The notes: generated by a model from the letters alone, not told the origin. 64,000 nucleotides of DNA from Hyphomicrobiaceae bacterium (GCA_020638095.1 JACKJF010000003.1:1364001-1428000); one strand, 5' to 3'; counted from the first letter of the stretch, positions 33,406 to 43,993 are shown. Made by a program: numbers and translations.

Positions 33406-35496
33406 TCAGGCCTTGTCGGGGGCGCCAGCCGTTCTAATGGCGAATGCGTAGGTCAGTGCGACCTCCTTGAGCCGGTCGAAACGCCCCGACGCACCACCAT
33501 GGCCCGCGCCCATATTCGTCCGCAAATAGAGAGGGTTGGTGTCGGTTTTGTGTTCGCGCAGCTTGGCGACCCACTTGGCCGGCTCCCAATAGGTAACCCG
33601 CGGATCGGTGAGCCCAGCAAGCGCGAAAATCGCCGGATGGTCTTTGGCCCCGATATTGTCGTAAGGCGAATAGGAAGCGATGTAGTCATACGCCTCCTTG
33701 CTCGTGATCGGGTTGCCCCATTCCGGCCATTCGGGCGGGGTGAGCGGCAACGAGTCGTCGAGCATCGTGTTGAGCACGTCGACAAACGGCACCTGGGCGA
33801 TGATGCCCTCGAACCGGTCCGGGCGCATATTCGTTACCGCGCCCATCAACATTCCGCCCGCAGAGCCGCCCTGCGCGATGATGCGCTTGCCGTCGACGAG
33901 TTTCGCCTCGGCAAGGTGATCGGCCACCGCGATGAAATCGGTGAACGTGTTCTGCTTCTTCATGCCGCGGCCCTCGCGATACCAGTGGCGGCCTTTTTCC
34001 TCGCCGCCCCGGATATGGGCGATGGCGTAGACGAAACCTCGATCCACCAGCGACAGGGTCGAAATCGAGAACCCCGCCGGCATCGACATGCCGTAGGACC
34101 CATAACCGTAAAGCAGGCAGGGTGCCGATCCGTCGAGTTTCGTGGCCGCCCGATGGAGCAGGGTGACGGGAACCTCTTCGCCGTCTGGCGCCCTGGCATG
34201 AATGCGGCGTGCCACATAGTCGTGCGGGTTGTGTCCCGAGGGCACTTCCTGCTCTTTGCGCAGCGTCCGTTCGCTGGTCCCGCAATTGTAGTCGTAAACC
34301 TGCGTCGGCGTGGTCGGGGAAGAATAGGTGAAGCGGATCGTATCGGTGTCGAACTCGTATCCGGCCGAAACACCGAGCGCATAGGCCTCCTCTTCGAAAG
34401 CGATAGGCTCCTCGGCGCCGCTCGCCAGATCTCGAATGATGATACGAGGCAATCCGTCTGCCCGTTCCAGCCGGATCAGCCGGCCCTTGATGACGAACGA
34501 GCTTAAGATCAGCACGCCTTCGCGATGTGGCACCAGATCGGTCCAGTTCCGAACTCCTGGCTCGGCAGCCGGGGCCGTGACGATCTTGAAGTCTTCCGCG
34601 TTACCCTCGTTGGTGTGGATGAAGAGCACCCCATCCGCTTCTTCGACCGAATACTCCCGACCTACCTTGCGGGGTTCAACGAGACGTGGCCCGGTCGCGG
34701 CATTGGCATCGAGCAGATAGACTTCGGAGGTCTGGTGGTCGTGGGCCTCGATCAGCAGAAACTGGCGGGAATGCGTTTCGCCGACCGCGACGAAGAACCC
34801 GGAATCCGACTCTGTATAAAGGATTGGATCGTCGGCCTGTTCGGTGCCCAGGACATGCTTGCGCACGCGGTAGGGGCGATGGTTCTGATCCTGCTCGACA
34901 TAAAGGAACGCGGTGCTGTCATGCGTCCAGACCGCCCCGCCGGAACTCTTTTCGATGATGTCCGGAAGTTCTGTTCCCGTGTCGAGATCGCGCACGCGGA
35001 TCGTAAAGAATTCCGATCCCTTGCGGTCTGCCGACCAGGCCAGAAGGCGGTGCGTCTCGTCGTGTGCCGCGCCGCCAAAGCCGAAATAGTCGCTTCCCTC
35101 GGCCTCGACATTGCAGTCGATGAGAACTGTTTCCTCGCCGCCTGCGCGAGGCGTGCGCACGAGGATCGGGTACTGCTTGCCCTCCGCCATTTTCGAATTG
35201 TAGGCATAGGGTCCATCCGGTGAAGGGACGCCACTATCGTCTTCCTTCATGCGGCCACGGATTTCCTTGTAGATCGTTTCGCTCAGCGCCGCATTTGGTG
35301 TCTCGAACTCGGCTTCGAAATAAGCGTTCTCTGCCTCGAGATAGGTTCGGATATCCTGAGGCAAAACGTCAGGATCGTGCATGACCTCCTGCCAGTTGTC
35401 CGCCCTGAGCCAGAAGTAGGGGTCCTGGCGTTCGACACCGTGATGCGTGGAATTGTGCTGACGCTTTTCTGCGTGCGGCAGGGCGGACTTTGACAT
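33406..35496 (-). CDS. ptrB: Oligopeptidase B (S9A family)
   Basis: Cytoplasmic serine peptidase of 696 residues that cuts short peptides after Arg or Lys. N-terminal beta-propeller (about 75-410) starts after DPYFWLRADN. The C-terminal alpha/beta-hydrolase domain has the nucleophile in GGSAGGML and the histidine in GAGHGGASGR. The EEKGRHWYREG segment is a family mark. ATG 35496 is chosen because the aligned protein begins there; its ribosome site is weak. It follows msrB by 23 bases and may share its transcript. Confidence 0.92.
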   Translation of the reverse strand: MSKSALPHAEKRQHNSTHHGVERQDPYFWLRADNWQEVMHDPDVLPQDIRTYLEAENAYFEAEFETPNAALSETIYKEIRGRMKEDDSGVPSPDGPYAYNSKMAEGKQYPILVRTPRAGGEETVLIDCNVEAEGSDYFGFGGAAHDETHRLLAWSADRKGSEFFTIRVRDLDTGTELPDIIEKSSGGAVWTHDSTAFLYVEQDQNHRPYRVRKHVLGTEQADDPILYTESDSGFFVAVGETHSRQFLLIEAHDHQTSEVYLLDANAATGPRLVEPRKVGREYSVEEADGVLFIHTNEGNAEDFKIVTAPAAEPGVRNWTDLVPHREGVLILSSFVIKGRLIRLERADGLPRIIIRDLASGAEEPIAFEEEAYALGVSAGYEFDTDTIRFTYSSPTTPTQVYDYNCGTSERTLRKEQEVPSGHNPHDYVARRIHARAPDGEEVPVTLLHRAATKLDGSAPCLLYGYGSYGMSMPAGFSISTLSLVDRGFVYAIAHIRGGEEKGRHWYREGRGMKKQNTFTDFIAVADHLAEAKLVDGKRIIAQGGSAGGMLMGAVTNMRPDRFEGIIAQVPFVDVLNTMLDDSLPLTPPEWPEWGNPITSKEAYDYIASYSPYDNIGAKDHPAIFALAGLTDPRVTYWEPAKWVAKLREHKTDTNPLYLRTNMGAGHGGASGRFDRLKEVALTYAFAIRTAGAPDKA

Positions 35497-35519
35497 TTGA
35501 GCTCTGGTGGTTTGCCGGA

Positions 35520-35921
35520 CTATTCGGCGTTCTTGGGACTGAAACCGAGCGCCACCCCGTTCATGCAATAGCGCAGTCCGGTCGGGTCCGGCCCGTCAGG
35601 GAATACATGTCCAAGATGCGCATCGCAATTGGCACAACGCACTTCCGTGCGCCGCATGAAGAACGCGCGGTCCTCATGCTCACTTACCGCCTCGCCAGTA
35701 ACCGGCTTGAAAAAGCTCGGCCAACCCGTGCCCGAATTGAACTTGCTCGAAGTTTCGAACAGCGGGGCGCCGCAGCAGACGCAGGTAAACATGCCGTCGC
35801 GCTTTTCGTCGTTAAGCGGGCTGGTAAAGGCCCGCTCCGTGCCGTGCTTGCGCGTGACGCGGTACTGTTCGGGGCTGAGTTCGGCCTTCCAATCGGCATC
35901 GCTTTTGACGACCTTGACCAT
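35520..35921 (-). CDS. msrB: Peptide-methionine (R)-S-oxide reductase MsrB
   Basis: Repairs R-methionine sulfoxide. It has 133 residues. The zinc is held by CVCC and CANC pairs. The catalytic cysteine is in GLRYCMNG, with the HLGHVF histidine motif before it. The usual resolving cysteine in SGxGWPSF is a threonine (SGTGWPSF), so recycling must use another cysteine or thioredoxin directly. AGGAGTG precedes ATG 35921. It lies upstream of the peptidase gene on the same strand. Confidence 0.95.
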   Translation of the reverse strand: MVKVVKSDADWKAELSPEQYRVTRKHGTERAFTSPLNDEKRDGMFTCVCCGAPLFETSSKFNSGTGWPSFFKPVTGEAVSEHEDRAFFMRRTEVRCANCDAHLGHVFPDGPDPTGLRYCMNGVALGFSPKNAE

Positions 35922-36068
35922 TCTTCACTCCTGTTCGGAAGATTTGCCCGCCTGATATGGGTTCGGCGCTCGGGAATGGAAAGTGCGTTCACGCGATTGG
36001 GAAAACAAGCGATCTTGGCAAATCCCCGGATATCCAGGCCCCGCAGCTTGCCGGTCCGGGCGAAGCGG

Positions 36069-36083
36069 TTAAGTTTGCTTTAA
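36069..36083 (+). promoter_or_regulatory. CtrA-like box upstream of the Mrp operon
   Basis: TTAA-GTTTGCT-TTAA is an exact match to TTAA-N7-TTAA, 87 bases before the mnhA start, in the 248-base gap between msrB and mnhA. The rest of that gap has no clear gene. Confidence 0.5.
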
Positions 36084-36169
36084 TGATTCGCACGTCACAG
36101 GTGGGCGAAGCCATCATCCTCTGATGGCGCGGCGTGGCGGCGAAGCAGCGGAAGAGCAAAGAGGTGAAC

Positions 36170-38566
36170 GTGGCGTCTGATCTCGACCTGAGTTTCACGC
36201 TGGTCGCGCTTGCACCCTTCATCGCCGCCTTGATGGCGCCCTACATCTTTCGCTTTCTGAAAGAATATTCGTCCTGGGCACTTGCCATAATCCCGGCAGC
36301 GATATTCATCTTTCTGCTGTCATTTCTGCCCGAAATTGCCGAGCACAAAACCGTATCGGCCGGATTCGCCTGGATCACCGCCCTCGGCGTCGATCTCAAT
36401 TTCTATCTTGACGGCCTCAGCCTGACCTTCGGCCTGCTCATCTCCGGCATCGGCACGTTTATCGTTCTTTATTCAGGTGCCTACCTGAAGGGACATGCGC
36501 ACCAGGGCCGGTTCTTCGCCTTCATCCTGATGTTCATGGGCTCGATGCTCGGTCTTGTCATGGCCGACAACCTGATCGCGCTCTTCACCTTCTGGGAACT
36601 GACTTCGATCACCTCTTTCCTCTTGATCGGGTTCGATCATTCCCGTGAGGCATCGCGCCGCGCCGCCATTCAGGCACTGGTCGTCACCGGCGGCGGCGGG
36701 CTGTCGCTGCTCGCGGGCTTCGCCCTGCTCAACCTGATAACGCAGCACTGGAACATGACCGACATGTTCGCGTTTGCTCCGGCGCTGAAGCAGTCCGAAT
36801 TCTATCTGCCTGTCCTGCTGTTCGTTCTCGGCGGCGCCTTCGCCAAGTCGGCGCAGTTCCCGCTGCATTTCTGGTTGCCGAACGCGATGGAGGCGCCAAC
36901 CCCGGTCTCGGCCTACCTTCACTCAGCGACTATGGTCAAAGCGGGCGTCTACCTTCTGGCGCGCATGGCGCCGATCCTTGGCGGCACCGAACTCTGGAGC
37001 ACCATTCTGCCGATCTTCGGCGGCATCACGCTGCTCTGGGGTGCGACTTTTGCCCTCAAGCAGACCGATCTCAAGCAAATGCTGGCCCAGACCACGGTCG
37101 CTTCGCTCGGGCTAATGGTCATGCTGATCGGCATTTTCAACGAGGCCGCGATCATCGGGGTCGTGCTCTATCTGCTTGCACATGCATTTTACAAAGGCGC
37201 CATGTTCATGATCGCCGGCGGTGTCGATCACTCCGCCGGAACCCGCGACATCACCATGCTTGGCGGTCTCGCCCGCAAGATGCCTGTCACCTTCATCGCG
37301 ACAATACTCGCCGCAGCCGGCATGGCCGGATTCCCGCTGACTGTTGCGTTCCTCGCCAAGGAGGAGATTTACGGCGCGCTCGTGGAAACCGACGTCCTGA
37401 CGCTCTTCTCGCAACCGCAAAACCTGATCGCGGCCCTGGTCATCCTGGTCGGCAACGCCCTGATGATGGCGGTTGGCCTCGCCGTGCTCATCAAGGTTTT
37501 CCTCGGCCGGCAGAAACCCACGGCTGAGCACGCGCATGAAAACAGCTTCTCATTCTGGGTCGGACCGGCGGTGCTCGGAATTCTTGCCGTGCTGGCCGGC
37601 GTGATGACCGCGTTCATGGGGCACAATTTCGTTGCTCCGGTCGCGTCCCACATCATCAATCAAGAGGTCGAAGCGCATCTGCACCTCGGCTTCGATATCG
37701 TGACCAAGCCGGCATTCGTGCTATCGCTCCTGACCTGGGTGCTCGGCACGCTGGTCTTTCTCGTCATCGACCGCATCCGGGTCGACCTTGCCAGTCTGGT
37801 CGAGCGTGCCAACATCTCCTTCGACAAGATATTCGACTGGCTGATGTTCGGCCTTGTCCGCCTCAGCGACGCGATCACGCGGTTTCTCCATCACGGGCGG
37901 CTGGAAATCTATCTGACCCTCGTTTTTCTGATGTTTGCGGCGGTCTTCTTCGGTCCGCTGTTCCTGATGCAGGTCGACTGGCAACCCCTGCAGATGCCGC
38001 AACTGCACTTCTACGAATGGTCGACCATCGCCATTGCCGTGGCCGGTCTCGCCGCCGTGCTGGCGGCGCGCACGCGCTTGCAGGCCATCGTGTCGCTCGG
38101 CATCCAGGGATTTTCCGTGGCCATTCTCTTCCTCCTCTACGGCGCGCCGGACCTCAGCTTCACCCAATTCATGGTTGAAACCCTGTCGGTGGTCATCCTT
38201 GCGCTTGTCATGACCCGGTTGCACCTTGACCAGGCCGACATTCGCGGCGTTTCGGACCGGATGCGGGACGGATCCGTCGCCTTCATCAGCGGCCTTGGCG
38301 TCACGGCGCTGATGCTGCTGGTACTTCAGGGCAATCTCGACATGCGACTGACCGATCTTTTCGCCGCAACCAGCGTGGCGCTGGCGCATGGCCACAACAT
38401 CGTCAACGTCATTCTCGTCGACTACCGCGGTCTTGATACGCTGGGCGAAATCTCGGTCGTCATGACGGCGGGCATTGCCATTCTGGCGCTTATCCGCATC
38501 AGAAGCGGCGGGCGCCAGACGGGTATCGGTGCGCTGAAGCCGGAACCGAGGAAGGCGCCCAAATGA
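36170..38566 (+). CDS. mnhA: Na+/H+ antiporter subunit MnhA/MrpA
   Basis: Largest subunit of the multi-gene Mrp antiporter, related to complex I NuoL. It has 798 residues and some 20 membrane segments. NuoL-like marks: [32 protein letters not shown] and [13 protein letters not shown]. The C-terminal part carries the extra MrpA domain ([20 protein letters not shown]). GTG 36170 is chosen, with GAGG five bases upstream; an earlier GTG at 36134 would add a basic, non-family stretch. It overlaps mnhB by ATGA. Confidence 0.93.
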   Translation: MASDLDLSFTLVALAPFIAALMAPYIFRFLKEYSSWALAIIPAAIFIFLLSFLPEIAEHKTVSAGFAWITALGVDLNFYLDGLSLTFGLLISGIGTFIVLYSGAYLKGHAHQGRFFAFILMFMGSMLGLVMADNLIALFTFWELTSITSFLLIGFDHSREASRRAAIQALVVTGGGGLSLLAGFALLNLITQHWNMTDMFAFAPALKQSEFYLPVLLFVLGGAFAKSAQFPLHFWLPNAMEAPTPVSAYLHSATMVKAGVYLLARMAPILGGTELWSTILPIFGGITLLWGATFALKQTDLKQMLAQTTVASLGLMVMLIGIFNEAAIIGVVLYLLAHAFYKGAMFMIAGGVDHSAGTRDITMLGGLARKMPVTFIATILAAAGMAGFPLTVAFLAKEEIYGALVETDVLTLFSQPQNLIAALVILVGNALMMAVGLAVLIKVFLGRQKPTAEHAHENSFSFWVGPAVLGILAVLAGVMTAFMGHNFVAPVASHIINQEVEAHLHLGFDIVTKPAFVLSLLTWVLGTLVFLVIDRIRVDLASLVERANISFDKIFDWLMFGLVRLSDAITRFLHHGRLEIYLTLVFLMFAAVFFGPLFLMQVDWQPLQMPQLHFYEWSTIAIAVAGLAAVLAARTRLQAIVSLGIQGFSVAILFLLYGAPDLSFTQFMVETLSVVILALVMTRLHLDQADIRGVSDRMRDGSVAFISGLGVTALMLLVLQGNLDMRLTDLFAATSVALAHGHNIVNVILVDYRGLDTLGEISVVMTAGIAILALIRIRSGGRQTGIGALKPEPRKAPK

Positions 38567-38988
38567 AAACGGTCATCTTCCGCACCATCGCCCCATCCCT
38601 GGCCGCCATCATGCTGGTTTTCTCCGTCTTCGTACTCCTGCGCGGCCACAACGAACCGGGCGGCGGCTTCATCGGCGGCCTTATCGCCGCGTCGGCCATC
38701 GCTATTTACGGCATTGCCGCCGGGGTCGACGAAGTGCGTTCTGCCATTCGCGTTCGACCGCTCAACATCGCGGCATTTGGCGTATTCATCGCGGGCCTAT
38801 CGGGGCTTCTGTCACTATCTCAGCACGTGCCCTACCTGACCGGCCTCTGGACCTTTTTCTCCGTTGGCGCCGGTGAAGTCGCGATTTCGACCCCGATGGT
38901 GTTCGATATCGGCGTCTATCTCGTCGTTCTCGGCACGGTCTCGGCCGTAGCGCTGGCGCTTGAGGAAACGGAGGACGATCATGCTTGA
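38563..38988 (+). CDS. mnhB: Na+/H+ antiporter subunit MnhB/MrpB
   Basis: 141-residue membrane subunit, about four segments, with the family mark [14 protein letters not shown]. In some relatives it is fused to MrpA; here it is a separate gene in the seven-gene arrangement. Overlaps mnhA by 4 bases and mnhC by 8. Confidence 0.93.
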   Translation: MKTVIFRTIAPSLAAIMLVFSVFVLLRGHNEPGGGFIGGLIAASAIAIYGIAAGVDEVRSAIRVRPLNIAAFGVFIAGLSGLLSLSQHVPYLTGLWTFFSVGAGEVAISTPMVFDIGVYLVVLGTVSAVALALEETEDDHA

Positions 38989-39361
38989 GCAGGTCCTTGC
39001 AGCGCTCGTCGGCATCTTCTTCGCCGCCTCGATCTATCTGATCCTCTCGAAGGCCATCATTCGCATGCTGCTTGGCGTCACCATTCTTGGCAACGGCGTC
39101 AATCTCCTGATTTTCACCCTGGGCCGGGTCAGCCGGGAAGTGCCCCCGATCGTCAGCAATGGCGAGTTGCAGCCGGCGGCGGGCTTCGCCAATCCGCTGC
39201 CGCAGGCGCTCATCCTCACCGCCATTGTGATCGGCTTCGCCATGTTCACCTTCCTTCTGGTGCTGGGCTATCGCGCCTATCAGGAACTCGACGCCGACAA
39301 TACCGACACGATGCGCGTCGCCGAACCCAAGGACGCGCCGCGTCCTCCGCTGAGTTACTGA
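38981..39361 (+). CDS. mnhC: Na+/H+ antiporter subunit MnhC/MrpC
   Basis: 126-residue, three-segment membrane protein of the NuoK type. It has [23 protein letters not shown] and [18 protein letters not shown] 38981 begins MLEQVL and overlaps mnhB by 8 bases. A further in-frame start 21 bases earlier would intrude on mnhB. Confidence 0.93.
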   Translation: MLEQVLAALVGIFFAASIYLILSKAIIRMLLGVTILGNGVNLLIFTLGRVSREVPPIVSNGELQPAAGFANPLPQALILTAIVIGFAMFTFLLVLGYRAYQELDADNTDTMRVAEPKDAPRPPLSY

Positions 39362-39367
39362 TCGACA

Positions 39368-40960
39368 ATGGCAACAACCGCACACACCATTGACCCCGGC
39401 GATTTGCCCCGCGCCATGCTCGACATCGCAACGTCGCTCAACGACTGGGTGATCATTCTTCCGATTGTATTGTGCCTGATGGGCGGTGCGTTCCTACTTC
39501 TGGTGCGCGAATGGCGGGGGGCTCAACTTGGCCTCACGCTGGTGTTCCTGGCCGCAATCGCGGCGCTTGAAGCCCAGCTTTTCGTGCGCGTTTTGACCGA
39601 TGGTCCCATCGCCATGACCATGGGCAACTGGTTGCCGCCGTTCGGCATTACCTTTGCCGTCGACGTTCTCGGTGCCGGATTTGCCCTTGCCGCAACGATT
39701 GCCACGATCGTCGTCGTGATTTCCTATTCCGCCGACACGATGCAGCGCGAAGTTCGCTATGGCTTCTATTCGCTGATCATGTTGCTGTTGGCCGGGGTCA
39801 CCGGCGCCTTTCTGACCGGCGACCTCTTCAATCTCTATGTCTGGTTCGAAGTGATGCTGATCGCTTCGTTCGGCCTGATGATCATCGGGGGTCGCAAGAT
39901 TCAGCTGGATGGCGCGGTCAAGTACGGCTTCCTGAACTTTCTCGCGACAACCTTCTTCCTGATTGGGCTCGGCTATCTTTACGGCCTTATCGGCACCCTC
40001 AACATGGCCGATATCGCCCGCGTTGCCAGCCAGACGAATTCTCCGGCGATGATCGCGGTTGCCGGGCTTTTCTTGCTGGCGTTCGGCATGAAGGCCGCGG
40101 CCTTTCCGCTCAATGCCTGGCTGCCCGCCTCCTACCATACCCCGGACGCGGCCATTTCCGCGCTGTTTGGCGGACTTCTGACTAAGGTCGGCGCCTACGC
40201 TCTGCTGCGCACCATGGTGCTGATGATGCCTGCGGCCCGCGAAGTGCTCGACCCGGTCATCACCACCATCGCGGTCGCAACGCTGCTGCTGGGGCCGATG
40301 GGGGCCATGGCGCAGACCAATCTCAGGCGCGCCGTCGGCTTCATCGTCATCGGTGGCATCGGTTCGGTGATGGCGGGCATCGCCATTTCCGGCCTGTTCG
40401 GCGTGGCGGGCGGCGGGCTCTATGCGATCCATTCCATGCTGACCATGACCGCGCTCTATCTTGTTGCAGGTATGATCGAACAGGTCACCGGCACGGATGA
40501 CATTCGCAGGATGGGCGGCATCTATCGCGCGAGTTCCGGTCTCTCCATTCTGTTTCTGGTGCTTGTGTTCGCATCCGCGGGCCTGCCGCCATTCCTCGGC
40601 TTCTGGCCGAAACTGCTTTTGCTGCAGGGTGCGCTGCTCGACAATGACGGCTTGCTGGTCGCCGCCATTCTCATCAACTCGCTCTTCACCTCGATCGCTG
40701 GCGCGCGCATCTGGGCGCATGTGTTCTGGCGCAACGGGCGTGAGGGCGAAGCTCCGAATGCAATCAACCCGGATTTGAAGCCCGTGGCCGCGGCCGTCAA
40801 GCGGCCAACAATATTCGCCTCGGCCGTGCTGGTGGCGCTGATCCTTTTCCTCGGTCTTCGCCCCAACATCCTGCTTGAAAGCGCCCAAATCGCGGCCGTG
40901 GGCCTTGTCCATCCGGACCGCTACACCGCAGCCGTGAATCTGGAGGTGCCGGACAAATGA
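39368..40960 (+). CDS. mnhD: Na+/H+ antiporter subunit MnhD/MrpD
   Basis: 530-residue NuoM/N-like subunit with about 14 membrane segments. Marks: FNLYVWFEVMLIASFGLM, MKAAAFPLNAWLPASYHTPDAAISALFGGLLTKVG-type block and AIHSMLTM. Proton-translocating lysine and histidine positions of this family are in those segments. It begins 6 bases after mnhC and ends in an ATGA overlap with mnhE. Confidence 0.93.
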   Translation: MATTAHTIDPGDLPRAMLDIATSLNDWVIILPIVLCLMGGAFLLLVREWRGAQLGLTLVFLAAIAALEAQLFVRVLTDGPIAMTMGNWLPPFGITFAVDVLGAGFALAATIATIVVVISYSADTMQREVRYGFYSLIMLLLAGVTGAFLTGDLFNLYVWFEVMLIASFGLMIIGGRKIQLDGAVKYGFLNFLATTFFLIGLGYLYGLIGTLNMADIARVASQTNSPAMIAVAGLFLLAFGMKAAAFPLNAWLPASYHTPDAAISALFGGLLTKVGAYALLRTMVLMMPAAREVLDPVITTIAVATLLLGPMGAMAQTNLRRAVGFIVIGGIGSVMAGIAISGLFGVAGGGLYAIHSMLTMTALYLVAGMIEQVTGTDDIRRMGGIYRASSGLSILFLVLVFASAGLPPFLGFWPKLLLLQGALLDNDGLLVAAILINSLFTSIAGARIWAHVFWRNGREGEAPNAINPDLKPVAAAVKRPTIFASAVLVALILFLGLRPNILLESAQIAAVGLVHPDRYTAAVNLEVPDK

Positions 40961-41436
40961 ACTTCGCCATGATTTCATTGGTGCTGGCGCTGGTCTGGGT
41001 CTCGATCACCGGCAGCTTCTCCGCCCCCAACCTTGTCATGGGCTGGATCATTTCGCTGATCGCCATGTGGGTGGTGCGCAACCAGATGACGACGCCAGTC
41101 CTGATCACAAGGATGCGGCGCATCATCGGACTCATTTACCTGTTTCTCTATGAACTTCTCATGTCCGCCCTGCGCGTCGCCTCGCTTGTCCTGACGCCAA
41201 ACGTCAACACGCACCTCAAGCCGGGGATCATCGCCTTTCCGGTCTCGGCAAAATCCGATGTCGAGATCACGCTTCTCGCCAACCTCATCACGCTGACGCC
41301 GGGCACGCTCAGTGTCGATGTAGCGGAGGACCGGTCAGTCATCTATGTCCACTGCATATCGGTTGACGACAAGCAAAAGGTCATCCGCGATATTGCCGAC
41401 GGGTTCGAGGCGAAGATCATCGAGGTGTTCGAATGA
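40957..41436 (+). CDS. mnhE: Na+/H+ antiporter subunit MnhE/MrpE
   Basis: 159 residues: two or three N-terminal membrane segments, then a cytoplasmic domain. The family mark is [14 protein letters not shown]. Overlaps mnhD and mnhF by ATGA. Confidence 0.92.
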   Translation: MNFAMISLVLALVWVSITGSFSAPNLVMGWIISLIAMWVVRNQMTTPVLITRMRRIIGLIYLFLYELLMSALRVASLVLTPNVNTHLKPGIIAFPVSAKSDVEITLLANLITLTPGTLSVDVAEDRSVIYVHCISVDDKQKVIRDIADGFEAKIIEVFE

Positions 41437-41759
41437 CCGGAGAGGGCTTTCTCGAACTATCGATCGCGATATCGCTCGCGATACTCAGTCTCGCATTCCT
41501 TTTGACCGTGGTGCGCATTCTTAAGGGCCCAACCGTGGCCGACCGCGTGCTCGGCCTCGACATGCTGGTCTCGATCGGCATTGGTTTCATCGTCGTCATC
41601 GCCGTCAAGACCGGCTATTACCTCTATCTCGACGTGGCCATCTCGCTGGGCCTTGTCGGCTTTCTGGCGACAGTCGCGTTTGCCCGCTTCGTCCTGCAAA
41701 ACGCCATGCGCGGACAAACACCGGATGCAGAAGGCAAAAAGGAGGGCCGGAATGTTTAG
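41433..41759 (+). CDS. mnhF: Na+/H+ antiporter subunit MnhF/MrpF
   Basis: 108-residue, three-segment protein with [18 protein letters not shown], the MrpF signature. Overlaps mnhE by ATGA and mnhG by 8 bases. Confidence 0.92.
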   Translation: MTGEGFLELSIAISLAILSLAFLLTVVRILKGPTVADRVLGLDMLVSIGIGFIVVIAVKTGYYLYLDVAISLGLVGFLATVAFARFVLQNAMRGQTPDAEGKKEGRNV

Positions 41760-42099
41760 CGCAATCTTCCCGATCCTCGCTGGCGTTTCCATCCTTTGCG
41801 GATCGATCTTTTCGCTGCTGGCGGCTATCGGCATCGTTCGCCTGCCGGACCTCTTCACCCGCATGCATGCTGCCTCGAAGGCGGGAACCATGGGAGCGGG
41901 CCTGATGTTTCTGGCCGTGGCCCTGATCTCGTTCAACGGCCCTGTGATCCTGCGGGCGTTCGTCGGCTTTGTATTTCTGTTGCTCACCGCGCCGGTTTCG
42001 GCGCATCTTCTCGCCCGCGCCGCCTACTTTGCAAAACAGCCAATGACGCCGCTAACCAGAATTGACGACCTGAAAAATGCTCCGCCACCGAACAATTAG
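41752..42099 (+). CDS. mnhG: Na+/H+ antiporter subunit MnhG/MrpG
   Basis: 115-residue, three-segment protein with [22 protein letters not shown], the MrpG signature. ATG 41752 has a GGAGGG site and overlaps mnhF by 8 bases; the frame extends upstream only inside mnhF. Last gene of the operon. Confidence 0.92.
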   Translation: MFSAIFPILAGVSILCGSIFSLLAAIGIVRLPDLFTRMHAASKAGTMGAGLMFLAVALISFNGPVILRAFVGFVFLLLTAPVSAHLLARAAYFAKQPMTPLTRIDDLKNAPPPNN

Positions 42100-42248
42100 G
42101 GGCAAAAACTACTCTTTTAGCTGATTTCAAAGCAGTTCAAATACAGACACAAAAATTAATTTGAAATTTCTGCCGCGCGGAAGTACGTCTCCGGGCGCCG
42201 GGGCTCGCGAAACGCTGAGTCCGGCCAAGAAAAGACAAAGGATGAAGT

Positions 42249-42671
42249 ATGACCGAAACCATTTCGCCAAAGGGCCGCAGCGACTCCGAGCTCATTGACC
42301 TGAGCACAGAAATTGTCTGCGCCTACGTCTCCAACAACGAAATCAGCCCGGCTGATGTCTCGAAGTTTCTTGGCGATGTCCACGCGACGCTTAGGGCGCT
42401 GAGCGGCGGCCAGATGGCCGAACCCGCGCCCGAGCTCAAGCCTGCCGTGCCGGTTCGCAAGTCGATCGGCCCGGACTATATCGTCTGTCTTGAAGACGGA
42501 AAGAAATTCAAGTCGCTCAAGCGGCACCTGCGGACGCACTACAATCTTTCGCCGGAAGAATACCGGGAAAAGTGGAACCTGCCCGCCGACTATCCGATGG
42601 TCGCGCCGAGCTATTCCAAGGTCCGTTCGAGCCTCGCCAAGGCCAACGGCCTCGGCCGCAAGGCCCGCTGA
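42249..42671 (+). CDS. mucR: MucR/Ros-family zinc-finger transcriptional regulator
   Basis: 140-residue regulator of the alphaproteobacterial MucR/Ros group, which silences AT-rich promoters (exopolysaccharide, motility, cell cycle). The DNA-binding block is VCLEDGKKFKSLKRHLRTHYNLSPEEYR-like (about 77-105). The second zinc cysteine of Ros is an aspartate here (C-x2-D), known in other family members. The 150 bases upstream are AT-rich and free of genes, fitting self-repression. A terminator follows. Confidence 0.93.
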   Translation: MTETISPKGRSDSELIDLSTEIVCAYVSNNEISPADVSKFLGDVHATLRALSGGQMAEPAPELKPAVPVRKSIGPDYIVCLEDGKKFKSLKRHLRTHYNLSPEEYREKWNLPADYPMVAPSYSKVRSSLAKANGLGRKAR

Positions 42672-42694
42672 GCAAGCCAGCTAATCGATGTTTG

Positions 42695-42727
42695 AAACGG
42701 CCGCCAATGGCGGCCGTTTTCGTTTGA
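42695..42727 (+). terminator. Rho-independent terminator of mucR
   Basis: A 10-bp stem AACGGCCGCC / GGCGGCCGTT (42696-42705 with 42709-42718) with an AAT loop, followed by a T-rich TTCGTTTGATTT. It is 24 bases after the mucR stop. Confidence 0.85.
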
Positions 42728-42789
42728 TTTATCCCCGCCGCCTTGCGCGCGGTATAGGATTATGGTCCTATAATCAGAGGGGTAATCAA

Positions 42790-43242
42790 ATGGATATTCG
42801 CGTTCGACGCAAAGCGCCGCCAGAACCGGAGCCACAACCGCAGTCATCCCGTGCCTCGAGGGACTTGCAGAAGGCCGATGCGCTTGGCGACTGGGACGTG
42901 TCTCTGGTTGCACGGTTCGTCGCAGATTCGCACGGCGTCACCCCGGAAGAGCTTTTTCATCATTCCCGCAGCCGCGCGCCGATCGCGACCACGCGCCAGA
43001 TCGCCATGTACCTGACCCATGTCCTCCTCGGACGCTCGCTTACCGAAGTCGGCGACTTCTACGGGCGCGACCGCACGACCGTTGCCCACGCCTGTGCCCG
43101 CATTGAGGACATGCGGGAGAATGGCGGTTTCGACGCGGAACTCGACGAGCTTGAGGACCGGATCTGGAATGCCGTTGGAAATCGGAGCGGGGGCCTCCCG
43201 TGTGACGATGGTCGTGTCGCGGGTGCGGACAACGATGACTGA
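42790..43242 (+). CDS. Stand-alone DnaA domain IV (DnaA-box-binding) protein
   Basis: 150 residues. The C-terminal half matches domain IV of DnaA: TRQIAMYLTHVLLGRSLTEVGDFYGRDRTTVAHAC-type helix-turn-helix with the DnaA signature (about 65-105). The AAA+ ATPase domain is absent. The N-terminus is Pro/Gln/Arg rich. It could bind DnaA boxes and compete with DnaA, or act as an ordinary regulator. ATG 42790 has GAGGGG. It overlaps the DUF6456 gene by 8 bases. Confidence 0.82.
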   Translation: MDIRVRRKAPPEPEPQPQSSRASRDLQKADALGDWDVSLVARFVADSHGVTPEELFHHSRSRAPIATTRQIAMYLTHVLLGRSLTEVGDFYGRDRTTVAHACARIEDMRENGGFDAELDELEDRIWNAVGNRSGGLPCDDGRVAGADNDD

Positions 43243-43993
43243 CTCAAGGGTGCTCCGGTTTGTTGCGCTCCTCGCCAAGGGTGGCAGAGCCACCCTGGAG
43301 GCCGATGGCACCGCGCGGCTTTCGGGTCAAAAAACCTCTGCAACTGTTGAGGCCCATGATGTCGCGCTGCTTGTTTCGCAGGGAATTCTCACACATCGGG
43401 GCGATCTGATCGAAGCGCGGCCGGAGGCTCAGTCGTGGCTTCGCCGGCAACGGCTGGCCGAGTCTGCGGCCAAATCGAAGAAAGCGCCGCTCGTCGCAAC
43501 AGTGCCGGGCCTCAACCTTGCGGAGAGTCCGCTATCGCGGCTGGCTTCGATCAAGGAAGATGGTGCACCGTTCCTCGCGCCGCACCTGGTTCTTGCTGGC
43601 GAGCGCTTCGCCCGGCTCTACGAGCGCGCACACCTTCGGCAACGGGTGACCATGAGCTATGACCCAACCGGCAAGATCGATGGCAGCCCCGCCCGGAGCG
43701 CCGATGGTGTGACAGATATCGGGCTCGACGCGCGCAATCGGCTTGATGCCCTGTTGCAGGCGTTGCCCGAAGATGCAGCGCGTGCTGTCGCTGGCGTCTG
43801 CGGACAACAAAAGGGCCTGCAATTGATCGAGCAGGAGCGGCATTGGCCGCGCCGAAGCGGAAAGATGCTGTTGCGGATTGGCCTTGAACTTCTGGCCCGC
43901 GAAATGGGCCTCCGTGACGCCGCATCGGGTAGAACACGAACGCTGACCCGGGCCTGGATCGGCGAGGGTGCGCGGCCGGCGGAGTTTGGCTGA
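43235..43993 (+). CDS. DUF6456 domain protein
   Basis: 252 residues, no signal or membrane segment. The middle (about 110-235) resembles DUF6456: SPLSRLASIKEDG, AGERFARLYERAHL, then DARNRLDALLQALPED and VAGVCGQQKGLQLIEQERHWPRRSGK-type segment ending in a short helix. The N-terminal 70 residues look like a small winged-helix fold. Function unknown. It overlaps the DnaA-like gene by 8 bases, so the two are probably made together. Confidence 0.7.
   Translation: MTDSRVLRFVALLAKGGRATLEADGTARLSGQKTSATVEAHDVALLVSQGILTHRGDLIEARPEAQSWLRRQRLAESAAKSKKAPLVATVPGLNLAESPLSRLASIKEDGAPFLAPHLVLAGERFARLYERAHLRQRVTMSYDPTGKIDGSPARSADGVTDIGLDARNRLDALLQALPEDAARAVAGVCGQQKGLQLIEQERHWPRRSGKMLLRIGLELLAREMGLRDAASGRTRTLTRAWIGEGARPAEFG

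Noticed and set aside
42100..42248. Possible small gene or riboswitch before mucR
   Set aside because: AT-rich with no good start or conserved fold seen; best explained as the mucR promoter.
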